DNA from: Rhodococcus zopfii NBRC 100606 = JCM 9919
Lineage (GTDB): Bacteria; Actinomycetota; Actinomycetes; Mycobacteriales; Mycobacteriaceae
Direction of reading: 5' to 3'
Length of the DNA: 64,000 nt
Assembly: GCF_001895025.1 (NCBI RefSeq)
Contig: NZ_BCXI01000010.1
Coordinates: 62,001 to 126,000 of the forward strand
A program made the position numbers and the translations under genes. The notes beneath the pieces were generated by a model that saw only the letters and a list, made by a program, of their open reading frames with translations, did no database searches and had not been told where the DNA came from. This document shows, piece by piece, positions 1 through 6,498 of the stretch (positions are counted from its first letter, which is position 1; every line of letters starts with the position of its first letter).

Positions 1-56
1 GGAACACAGCGAAGGGGCCCGCACCGAATCCGGTGCGGGCCCCTTCGCTGTGTTCC
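1..56 (-). terminator. Perfect 26-bp hairpin terminator after rpf
   Basis: A 26-bp perfect inverted repeat (1-26 and 31-56) with a 4-nt AATC loop sits five bases beyond the rpf stop codon. It is GC-rich without a clear U-tract, as is common in actinobacteria, and it is symmetric, so it could also stop a convergent gene left of the window. Confidence 0.85.
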
Positions 57-60
57 GGTG

Positions 61-654
61 TCAGTTCGGCAGGATGGCCGTGACCTGATTGACCAGGCCC
101 TGATCGACCGGGATGCCGGCGGCGCGCAGCGCGTCGATGCCCTGTGCGAAGCCCGCCTTGGCGCTCTGCGGCGCCATGAACGGGATGCTCTCCTGCAGGG
201 TCGGCGCCGCCTCGGGGGCGGTCTGCTCCTGCGTCTCGACCGTGTCCGCGAGGGTGCCGGACGTCGGCGCCGAACGCTGCGACGGTGCGCTGCTCAGGCC
301 GAGGCTCGAGGAGCAGGACGGCCATGCGCCCCAGCCCTGGCCTTCGAGGACCCGCTCGGCGACGGCGATCTGCTGGTCACGGCTGGCCTGGCTGGCGGTC
401 GGCGCGTACTGCTGGCCGCCGTAGGCGTTCCAGGTGCTCGGCGAGAACTGCAGGCCGCCGTGGTAGCCGTTGCCGGTGGCGATGCCCCAGTTGCCGCCGG
501 ACTCGCACTGTGCGAGGCGGTCCCAGTCGGAGTCGGGGGCCGCATTGGCGGTGCCGCTGAATGCGACGCCGGTGACGCCGAGAACCGCGCTGGTCAGCGC
601 GAACTTCGCGACGGTACGGCCGGTGTTGGTGGGTTTGCGATGGCGTCCGCTCAT
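61..654 (-). CDS. rpfA: Resuscitation-promoting factor (transglycosylase-like)
   Basis: Secreted peptidoglycan-cleaving enzyme of the Rpf family, 197 aa, linked in this order of bacteria to resuscitation of dormant cells. Residues 1-39 form a signal peptide (basic start, hydrophobic core, cleavage near ANAA). The transglycosylase-like domain covers about 40-115, with catalytic Glu51 in CESGGNW and two cysteines (50 and 114) that can form the family disulfide. The rest is a Pro/Ala/Ser-rich linker and a short C-terminal helix region. It is shorter than M. tuberculosis RpfA, whose place it occupies relative to cspB, so the symbol rests on synteny. A ydaO-type c-di-AMP riboswitch lies in its leader. 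Confidence 0.9.
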   Translation of the reverse strand: MSGRHRKPTNTGRTVAKFALTSAVLGVTGVAFSGTANAAPDSDWDRLAQCESGGNWGIATGNGYHGGLQFSPSTWNAYGGQQYAPTASQASRDQQIAVAERVLEGQGWGAWPSCSSSLGLSSAPSQRSAPTSGTLADTVETQEQTAPEAAPTLQESIPFMAPQSAKAGFAQGIDALRAAGIPVDQGLVNQVTAILPN

Positions 655-671
655 TGCTCCGGTTTCCTCTC

Positions 672-842
672 CGCACGCGCCTACGAGGTCAGCTGTCGGG
701 TTCGGGCTGAAGAGGTAGCCCGGCCGCGTTGCTCCCGCTGGGAGCGATTCGGCTTCACCCCAAGGGCCGTTGCGTGGTGCTTCGGCCCGGGTGCCTCCTG
801 GGAACTTCCGCTCCCTGGGAGACCGTGTGGGTCCCCCGTTTC
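672..842 (-). promoter_or_regulatory. Cyclic-di-AMP (ydaO/yuaA) riboswitch in the rpf leader
   Basis: Read on the minus strand, the leader contains conserved blocks of the ydaO aptamer in the right order: GGGGGACCCA near 838-825, GGGGTGAA at 761-754, a GGGCTACCTCTTCAGCCC stem-loop near 722-704, CCGACAGCTGACCTCG at 699-684, then GTAGGCG and a GGAGAGG ribosome-binding region. Actinobacterial rpf genes are a known target of this riboswitch class, which turns expression off when c-di-AMP binds. Exact ends need a covariance-model search (Rfam ydaO-yuaA). Confidence 0.85.
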
Positions 843-959
843 CTGTCCCCTGGATCGTTCGTCGGGGTCCGGTTCCGCGGGACAGGATTTGGCGCGGCGG
901 ATCCGGGGTGGCCGGACCAGTCCGACCGGAGTCGACGGTAACGGGTCCGGGGGCCGAGT

Positions 960-975
960 GTCACCAATTGATAAC
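960..975 (-). promoter_or_regulatory. Possible MtrA-type direct repeat upstream of rpf
   Basis: On the minus strand GTTATCAATTGGTGAC shows two GTNAY half-sites with an 11-bp period, one base off the GTNAC-N6-GTNAC pattern bound by the cell-wall regulator MtrA. It lies in the 448-bp gap (655-1102) between rpf and the YccF gene. Besides the riboswitch, that gap has a CCTGTCCC/GGGACAGG hairpin (842-886) and no credible ORF. The call rests on the short motif alone. Confidence 0.3.
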
Positions 976-1102
976 GCGCGATCCTTTGCGCGCGTGCCGT
1001 GACCTCGGGGAGGGCCGATCGGGAACGCGCAGGTAGCGCGCTATCTCGTCCCGTCGAGACCGTTCGAGGCCGGAACGTTATGGCGTCGTGATGTGATGAA
1101 CG

Positions 1103-1495
1103 TCACAGATGTTGCTGGAGTGATCCGACGGGCACGATGTCCTTGCCGAGGGGCATCAGCGAGATCGGGATCATCTTCAGGTTCGCGAGGGCGAGCGGGA
1201 TCCCGATGATCGTGATCGCCATTGCAACCGCGGTCGCAATGTGCCCGATCGCGAGCCACACTCCCGCGACGATCACCCAGATCACGTTGCCGATCAGGGA
1301 CCCGGCCCCGGCTGTCGGCTTGTCCACCACGGTCTTGCCGAACGGCCACAGCGCGTACACCCCGATGCGGAACGCCGCGATGCCGAACGGGATCGTCACG
1401 ATCAGCACGCAGCAGATGATGCCGGCGAGGAAGTACCCCAGCGCCAGCCACAGCCCCCCGAAGATCAGCCAGATGAGATTGAGCAGGAACTTCAC
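1103..1495 (-). CDS. YccF-domain membrane protein
   Basis: Integral membrane protein of about 130 aa with two YccF domains, each a hydrophobic segment followed by [11 protein letters not shown] or [11 protein letters not shown], then a conserved PFG/PLGK turn. YccF proteins have no established biochemical role. I chose the GTG at 1495-1493 (MKFLLNLIW) because GGAGG lies six bases before it. The start overlaps the stop of the preceding small membrane-protein gene (GTGA), indicating translational coupling. The position next to cspB and rpf matches Rv0870c in M. tuberculosis. Confidence 0.8.
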   Translation of the reverse strand: MKFLLNLIWLIFGGLWLALGYFLAGIICCVLIVTIPFGIAAFRIGVYALWPFGKTVVDKPTAGAGSLIGNVIWVIVAGVWLAIGHIATAVAMAITIIGIPLALANLKMIPISLMPLGKDIVPVGSLQQHL

Positions 1496-1725
1496 GACCC
1501 ACCTCCACGCGCGCGACGGCCCGACCGCAGGGCGAACGTGATGGCCAGCAGGAAGCCCAACGGCCACGCCGCGGTCAGGAGATACAGCACCAGGCCCGGT
1601 TTGCCGTCGGTGACCACCGGGGTCAGAAAAATTGCGACAACCGCGACGATACCGACAGCGAAGCACGCGAGCGCGGCTTTGAGCAGGCCGTTGCTCGGCC
1701 CCGTAGAAGAATCGGAAGTACCCAC
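1492..1725 (-). CDS. Small membrane protein, two predicted TM helices
   Basis: A 77-aa protein with two hydrophobic stretches (about residues 14-35 and 45-67) and a basic Arg-rich C-terminus. I recognise no family. It is supported by its stop codon overlapping the GTG of the YccF gene and by codon use matching its neighbours. The start is the GTG at 1725, which lacks a strong ribosome-binding site; the frame stays open upstream, but that stretch is antisense to cspB. It diverges from cspB. Confidence 0.6.
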   Translation of the reverse strand: MGTSDSSTGPSNGLLKAALACFAVGIVAVVAIFLTPVVTDGKPGLVLYLLTAAWPLGFLLAITFALRSGRRARGGGS

Positions 1726-1793
1726 GTCGTCCACGGTAGTGCGTCGACGCCGGCACACGACGGTCGCACGGGCTGCCCGAACCCGGATCGGGG

Positions 1794-1845
1794 TACACTG
1801 GCGCCGTCTACGCGTCCCGCACCCGATTGCGGGGCGCGTTGTTTT
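1794..1845 (+). promoter_or_regulatory. cspB promoter with terminator-like leader hairpin
   Basis: TACACT at 1794-1799 is a good -10 box. Just downstream, an 11-bp hairpin (1811-1821 with 1828-1838, one G-U pair, CCCGAT loop) is followed by TTGTTTT, giving the shape of an intrinsic terminator at the very 5' end of the predicted transcript. It could be an attenuator or a stabilising 5' hairpin, consistent with the leader-RNA control common in cold-shock genes. Confidence 0.5.
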
Positions 1846-1897
1846 GCATATCCACAGGTGCCCGGTGGGCACAGCTGTCGAGGAGCGGGTGAGCGCG

Positions 1898-2311
1898 GTG
1901 CCAAGCGGCAAGGTGAAGTGGTACGACGTCGAAAAGGGCTTCGGCTTCCTGTCCCAGGAGGAGGGCGAGGACGTGTATGTCCGGGCGTCCGCGCTTCCGG
2001 ACGGAGTGGACGCACTCAAGCCGGGCCAGCGCGTGGAGTTCGGCATGGCCGTCGGACGCCGCGGCCCGCAGGCACTGAGCGTGAAACTGCTCGAACAACC
2101 GACCCTGCGGCAGAAGGGCGGCCGCCGCGAGAACACCCCGGAGCGCGAACGCCGCAATCCCGAGGATCTGGCGAGCATGATCGAAGACGTGATCACGCTG
2201 CTCGACACCGCGGTCCAGCCTGATCTGAGGCGCGGCCGGTACCCGGAACGCAAGGCAGCCCAGCGAATCTCCGAGGTCTTGCGCGCCGTCGCCCGCGAGC
2301 TCGACTCCTGA
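1898..2311 (+). CDS. cspB: Cold-shock-domain protein CspB
   Basis: Nucleic-acid-binding cold-shock protein of 137 aa. Residues 1-66 form the OB-fold cold-shock domain, with KGFGFL (RNP1) and VYVRAS (RNP2). An Arg-rich linker and a helical C-terminal extension (about 75-137) follow, longer than in the classical 67-aa CspA type and as in the mycobacterial Rv0871 orthologue. The GTG at 1898 gives [10 protein letters not shown], the conserved family start; the upstream in-frame GTG at 1889 lies too close to the GAGGAG site. The gene is probably monocistronic, ending at a strong bidirectional terminator. Confidence 0.9.
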   Translation: MPSGKVKWYDVEKGFGFLSQEEGEDVYVRASALPDGVDALKPGQRVEFGMAVGRRGPQALSVKLLEQPTLRQKGGRRENTPERERRNPEDLASMIEDVITLLDTAVQPDLRRGRYPERKAAQRISEVLRAVARELDS

Positions 2312-2324
2312 CGCTCGACACCGC

Positions 2325-2373
2325 ACTCACGGCGAGGGCCTCCGGTGATGCACCGGAGGCCCTCGCCGTGAGT
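2325..2373. terminator. Bidirectional terminator between cspB and DUF2771 gene
   Basis: Perfect 23-bp inverted repeat (2325-2347 and 2351-2373) with an ATG loop, placed between convergent genes and ending five bases before the DUF2771 stop codon. Confidence 0.9.
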
Positions 2374-2378
2374 AGCGG

Positions 2379-2873
2379 TCAGTACGTCTGGATCGCCCAG
2401 ACCGCGTGGGCGATCGCGGTGCCCGTCTCGTCCTGCACCGCCGACGGCAACTGGATCTCCACGCCGAGCAGCTGGATCGCCGGGTCGGACGGCACGGTCA
2501 CCGCGCGCTGCTCGCCGGGCGTGAAGAGGCGGCCGTCCACGAACGTCTCGCCCGTCTTCGGATCGCCGTAGACGACGATCAGGCGCCACGGGGCATCGGA
2601 AATCTCCGACGGCAGCGACAACTGCAGCGGGAACCCGGCCGGAACGTCGAGCTTGCCGAGCGGATTCTCGACACACTCCTCCAGGTAGAGGTTGCAGTGC
2701 TGGGTCGGCTCGACCGTCACGCTCGTGCCGTGCGCGAACGCGGTGACCGTCGGCAGCTTCGGATCGGCCGAGTCGACGAGCTTCCACACCACGGCGGCGA
2801 GACCACCCGCCACGAGTAACACGACCACCGCGATCAGCGAGATGATCTTCTTCGTCCGGGCTTGCAGCGTCAT
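2379..2873 (-). CDS. DUF2771 membrane-anchored exported protein
   Basis: A 164-aa protein with one N-terminal membrane anchor (about residues 10-32) and an extracytoplasmic domain containing a cysteine pair (QHCNLYLEEC) and a YGDPKTGETFVDGR loop. It matches the DUF2771 family, whose function is unknown, and corresponds to Rv0875c. The start ATG overlaps the stop of the MFS gene (ATGA at 2873-2870), so the two are probably translated in tandem. Lack of a lipobox suggests an uncleaved anchor rather than a lipoprotein. Confidence 0.75.
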   Translation of the reverse strand: MTLQARTKKIISLIAVVVLLVAGGLAAVVWKLVDSADPKLPTVTAFAHGTSVTVEPTQHCNLYLEECVENPLGKLDVPAGFPLQLSLPSEISDAPWRLIVVYGDPKTGETFVDGRLFTPGEQRAVTVPSDPAIQLLGVEIQLPSAVQDETGTAIAHAVWAIQTY

Positions 2874-4588
2874 CGACTTCCGTTCCTGCTCGTATGTCCG
2901 CCGGCGCGTGGGGTGCGCCGGTCGGCGGTCTCTTGATCGGCGTGCTCGGGGCGTTTACCCCCGAAGCCGGGCAACAGCGTCTTCCCACGGTAGGTCAGGA
3001 CCGTTTGGATCAGTCCCAGAACCAGCACCACCGTGACGACGCCGAAGCCGATCCAGTACTCGGGCGGCAACAACACACCCAGCGCGCCACCGGTCACCCA
3101 GCTCAACTGGAGTACCGTCTCCGAACGTCCGAACCCGGACGCGATCGACTCCTCGGGCAGGTCCTGCTGCAGCGACGCGTCCAGCGACACCTTTGCCAGG
3201 GCGCTCGCACACGCCGCCACCAACGCCGCGGCGGCAGCCGCGAAGATGTTGTCCGTGGCGGCCACGATCGCCGCGACGATCACCACCGCCGCGGTACAGC
3301 GGACGACGATGAGCGCGGGCCGGCCCAGCGTCAGCCGCGCCCCCGTGGCGTTGCCGGTGAAGTTGCCGATCGCCGCGGCCGCCCCGACCAGGCCGAGCAT
3401 CGCCGCCTGCACCAGCGGTTCGTGCTCGGTCTTGGACTTCGCGACGAACGCCATGAACAGGGTCAGGAAGCCGGTGAGCACCCGGATCGTGCCGTTGCCC
3501 CATAGCCCGGTGACCACCGCCCGGCCCAGCGGCTGACGGCGTCGCGCGCCCGGCGCGGCGATCACCTCGGTCTTCGTGTCGAGCACTTCGGTGCGCGCCT
3601 CGGCCCCGCGATACGACAGCGTCGCCGGGACCTCGCCTTCGGTGACCTCCACCCACGCCGGGATCCGCATGCTCAGATACGCGCCGAACGCGGTGATCCC
3701 GGCGCACAACCACAGCGCCCCCGACGACCCGAACAGCCACGCCGCGGCGGCGGCGACCGCACCGGCACCCAACGTGCCGCCGACCAGGCCGAACACGGTC
3801 AGCCGGGAATTCACCCGCACCAGATCGATCTCCGGTGGCAGCACCCGGGGCGTCACCGCCGATTTCAGCACCGAGAACGATTTGCTCAGCACCATCATCG
3901 CCAGGGCCGCCGGATACAGCCCCCAGCTGTCGAAGTTGAACACGAGAACCACCGCGAGAACACACCGCAGCGCGAACGACGCCGCCAGCGCCAGCCGACG
4001 ACCGTGCTGCAACCGATCCAGCAACGGGCCGATCAACGGGGCGATGATCGCGAACGGTGCGATCGTGATGAGCAGGTACAGCGCGACCTTCGTCTTGTCC
4101 TCCCCGGTCGCGGCCGAGAAGAACAAGGTGTTCGCCAGGGCCACCGCGATCGCCGCATCGCTCGCGAAATTCGCCATCGTCGCGTACATCAGGGCCGTCA
4201 GCCCGGACTTGTCGGCGCCGTCCGCGGTGGCCGCGCGACGGAACGTCGCGATGCCCTTGTTGGTCAGTTCCCGGCTGCGCAGGGCCGCGACCCGCGTCAC
4301 CGTCAGCTTCCGCGGCATCCGCGGGGCGCGCGGCGCATCGGACTCCGGGGTCGTGCGCGCGTCGTCGCGGGGTTTGCGGGCCCCGTCGAGGGGGTGCAGC
4401 GGCGGCAGCGGAGTGCGTCGGGCAGCGGTGCGCCGCGGGGGCGGATAGTTCCGGTAGCCGGGGTGGTCCGCATCGGGGTCGTGCCGGCCGGGACGCGAGC
4501 GGTGCGCAGCCGAGCGGCGGTCGCTGCCGTCGGCGCCGGCACGGCCGCGCGCCGGGTCGGCGGGTCGGCGCTCGTCCGGATCGGTCAC
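2870..4588 (-). CDS. MFS transporter with long disordered N-terminus
   Basis: Predicted 12-helix MFS permease of 572 aa, orthologue by position of Rv0876c. The first ~125 residues are Pro/Arg/Asp-rich and probably cytoplasmic and disordered. Transmembrane segments run from about 130 to 535, with a charged central loop around residues 335-365, and the C-terminal tail is again basic. No substrate can be inferred. It is translationally coupled to the downstream DUF2771 gene, suggesting that the exported protein and the permease act together. The start at 4588 is the longest plausible choice; the true one may lie later in the low-complexity region. Confidence 0.8.
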   Translation of the reverse strand: MTDPDERRPADPARGRAGADGSDRRSAAHRSRPGRHDPDADHPGYRNYPPPRRTAARRTPLPPLHPLDGARKPRDDARTTPESDAPRAPRMPRKLTVTRVAALRSRELTNKGIATFRRAATADGADKSGLTALMYATMANFASDAAIAVALANTLFFSAATGEDKTKVALYLLITIAPFAIIAPLIGPLLDRLQHGRRLALAASFALRCVLAVVLVFNFDSWGLYPAALAMMVLSKSFSVLKSAVTPRVLPPEIDLVRVNSRLTVFGLVGGTLGAGAVAAAAAWLFGSSGALWLCAGITAFGAYLSMRIPAWVEVTEGEVPATLSYRGAEARTEVLDTKTEVIAAPGARRRQPLGRAVVTGLWGNGTIRVLTGFLTLFMAFVAKSKTEHEPLVQAAMLGLVGAAAAIGNFTGNATGARLTLGRPALIVVRCTAAVVIVAAIVAATDNIFAAAAAALVAACASALAKVSLDASLQQDLPEESIASGFGRSETVLQLSWVTGGALGVLLPPEYWIGFGVVTVVLVLGLIQTVLTYRGKTLLPGFGGKRPEHADQETADRRTPRAGGHTSRNGSR

Positions 4589-4658
4589 GACTTCGATTCT
4601 TCCCCACCCGCCGACGGTGCTGCAGACAGGTACCCGCGTGAGAAGCGACGGGCAGTGC

Positions 4659-5507
4659 TCACGGGACGAAGCGCACCTCGAACATCGTGGGCCAGTACTT
4701 GCCGGTGACGAGAAACCGGTCGGTGCCCGGAACCTGCGCGATTCCGTTGAGAACGTCGATGCCCTCGCGCTGATCGTCGGTGAGCGCGCCGCGGAGCGCG
4801 CCCGCGTCGATGCGCGCGGTGACCCGCCCCGAGTGCGGGTCGATGCGGACGATCTCGTCGGTCTTCCACACGTTGGCGTAGACAGCGCCGTCGTCGGCGC
4901 ATTCCAGTTCGTTGAGGTTGTCCACCTCGCGACCGTCGGCGCGCACGGCCGCGGTGCCGAGCACGTCGAAACCTGCCGGGTCCCGGAACGTGAGGGTCGA
5001 CGACCCGTCGCTCATGACCAGACGGTCCCCGGCCGCGCACAGACCCCAGCCCTCACCGTCGTATTCGACGCGGTCGCGGGGCGCCAGCGTCACGCGGTCG
5101 CGGGCGATCGCCACGCCGTCCTTCCAGGTCAACTGCCACACAGTGTCACCGGCCACGGTGATGCCCTCGCCGAACATGCCGTCGGGAACCGGCACCCGAG
5201 TCCGCTCGGCGCCGGTGTCGAGCGCCCGCGCCGACAGGTACGACCGGCCGCTCCGGCCGGTGCCCTCGAGCAGTTCGCCGTCGGAGATCTCGAGTCCCTG
5301 CGTGAACGCTTCCGTGTCGTGCGGGCGGGCCGCGACGATCTCGACGCGCAGCCGCTCGGCGGGCGGCCCGGGGTCGGCGGCGGGTTGTTCGCTGCAACCG
5401 GCGAGGACCCCGCCGGCGAGCGCCGCGGAGGTCGCGGCGAGGACCCCGGCGGCTCGGATCGGGCCGGGGGGTCCGGCTCCCTGTCGCAGTCGCACGGGCC
5501 TCATCAT
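4659..5507 (-). CDS. Glutaminyl-peptide cyclotransferase-like lipoprotein
   Basis: Member of the plant/bacterial-type glutamine cyclotransferase family (beta-propeller), which converts N-terminal Gln of peptides to pyroglutamate; about 282 aa. The N-terminus has a lipoprotein signal with lipobox LAGC (cysteine near residue 39), so the enzyme is likely anchored on the outer face of the membrane. Family signatures include the TEAFTQGLE opening, LNELECADDGAVYANVW and VLNGIAQVPGTDRFLVTGKYWPTMFEV near the ends of the domain. Two tandem ATGs (5507 and 5504) are possible starts. It diverges from the DUF3027 gene. Confidence 0.85.
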   Translation of the reverse strand: MMRPVRLRQGAGPPGPIRAAGVLAATSAALAGGVLAGCSEQPAADPGPPAERLRVEIVAARPHDTEAFTQGLEISDGELLEGTGRSGRSYLSARALDTGAERTRVPVPDGMFGEGITVAGDTVWQLTWKDGVAIARDRVTLAPRDRVEYDGEGWGLCAAGDRLVMSDGSSTLTFRDPAGFDVLGTAAVRADGREVDNLNELECADDGAVYANVWKTDEIVRIDPHSGRVTARIDAGALRGALTDDQREGIDVLNGIAQVPGTDRFLVTGKYWPTMFEVRFVP

Positions 5508-5576
5508 CGCAGTTGTCGGCCGCCGTCTCGGCGGCCAAGGGTCGCGTTCCCGTCCCGGTGCGGCAGAATGGGGGCC

Positions 5577-6497
5577 GTGAGTGCTGTGTCTTCTGCTGAT
5601 GCCCCCAGCGCGGAACGTTCGGCCGCCGCGGCTGTGCGACCCGTCCTCGCCGATGCGGTCGACGTCGCCCGCGCGGCTCTCGACGAACTCGGCGAAGGCG
5701 GGATCGGTGCACACCTGGGTGTGACCGGGGAGAACGACTGCGCGGCCACCCATCGTTTCGTCGCCGACCTACCCGGGTACCGCGGCTGGCAGTGGGCTGT
5801 CGTCGTGGCCGCCGCGCCGGAGTCCGATCACGTCACGGTCAGCGAACTGGTGTTGCTGCCAGGACCCGACGCGCTGATCGCGCCCGAGTGGCTGCCGTGG
5901 AACGAGCGGATCCGCCCCGGCGACCTCGGCCCCGGCGACCTGCTCGCCCCGACCGCCGACGATCCGCGTCTGGTGCCCGGATACATCGAGTCCGGCGACC
6001 CCGAGGTCGATGACACCGCGCTCGAGATCGGTCTCGGCCGCCGGCAGGTCATGAGCCTCGAAGGTCGTCTCGACGCGGCGCAGCGCTGGTTCGAGGGCTA
6101 CGGACCCGACAGCGAGATGGCGAAGGCCGCCCCCTCCACGTGCCTGCTGTGCGGCTTCTACCTGCCGCTCGCGGGGTCGTTGCACGCGGCGTTCGGGGTG
6201 TGCGGGAACGAGTACGCTGCGGACGGGCACGTCGTGCACTCGCAGTACGGCTGCGGCGCCCACTCGGACACCACGCTCCCGACCGGTGCGGGGTCGCCCC
6301 GATTCGAGGCGTACGACGACGCCGCGGTGGAGATCGTCCCGATCACCCGTCCGGAACCAAGGGACGACGAGACCGTCGGGTCCGAACAGCCCTCCGGTGC
6401 GACAGCCACCGACGGCGCGGCAGCCACCGACGGCGCGGCAGCCACCGACGGCGCGGCAGCCACCGACGATGCCGGCCGGCCGGAACAGACCGACTGA
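5577..6497 (+). CDS. DUF3027 family protein
   Basis: A roughly 306-aa soluble protein of the actinobacterial DUF3027 family, function unknown; Rv0877 is the positional match. Conserved blocks include the LPGYRGWQWAVVV segment, EWLPWNERIRPGDLGPGDLL, and a cluster of cysteines (CLLCGFYLP, then FGVCGNEY and YGCGAHS) that could bind a metal. The C-terminus ends in tandem ATDGAA repeats. The start is GTG 5577 or ATG 5568, both in frame; neither has a clear ribosome-binding site. The gene begins a run of close genes that continues with the GHKL ATPase and PAP2 genes. Confidence 0.8.
   Translation: MSAVSSADAPSAERSAAAAVRPVLADAVDVARAALDELGEGGIGAHLGVTGENDCAATHRFVADLPGYRGWQWAVVVAAAPESDHVTVSELVLLPGPDALIAPEWLPWNERIRPGDLGPGDLLAPTADDPRLVPGYIESGDPEVDDTALEIGLGRRQVMSLEGRLDAAQRWFEGYGPDSEMAKAAPSTCLLCGFYLPLAGSLHAAFGVCGNEYAADGHVVHSQYGCGAHSDTTLPTGAGSPRFEAYDDAAVEIVPITRPEPRDDETVGSEQPSGATATDGAAATDGAAATDGAAATDDAGRPEQTD
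6403..6472 (+). repeat. 18-bp tandem repeat in the DUF3027 C-terminus
   Basis: CAGCCACCGACGGCGCGG occurs three times exactly (6403-6420, 6421-6438, 6439-6456), followed by a partial fourth copy. Each unit encodes ATDGAA. Being in frame and a multiple of three, copy number can vary without breaking the gene. Confidence 0.95.
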
Positions 6498-6498
6498 C

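Noticed and set aside
1492-2988. A 498-codon frame including the small membrane protein.
   Set aside because: Upstream part is antisense to cspB and overlaps DUF2771; only the final 77 codons fit a gene.
6403-6472. CRISPR-like tandem repeats.
   Set aside because: Units are directly adjacent, without spacers, and in frame in a coding sequence.
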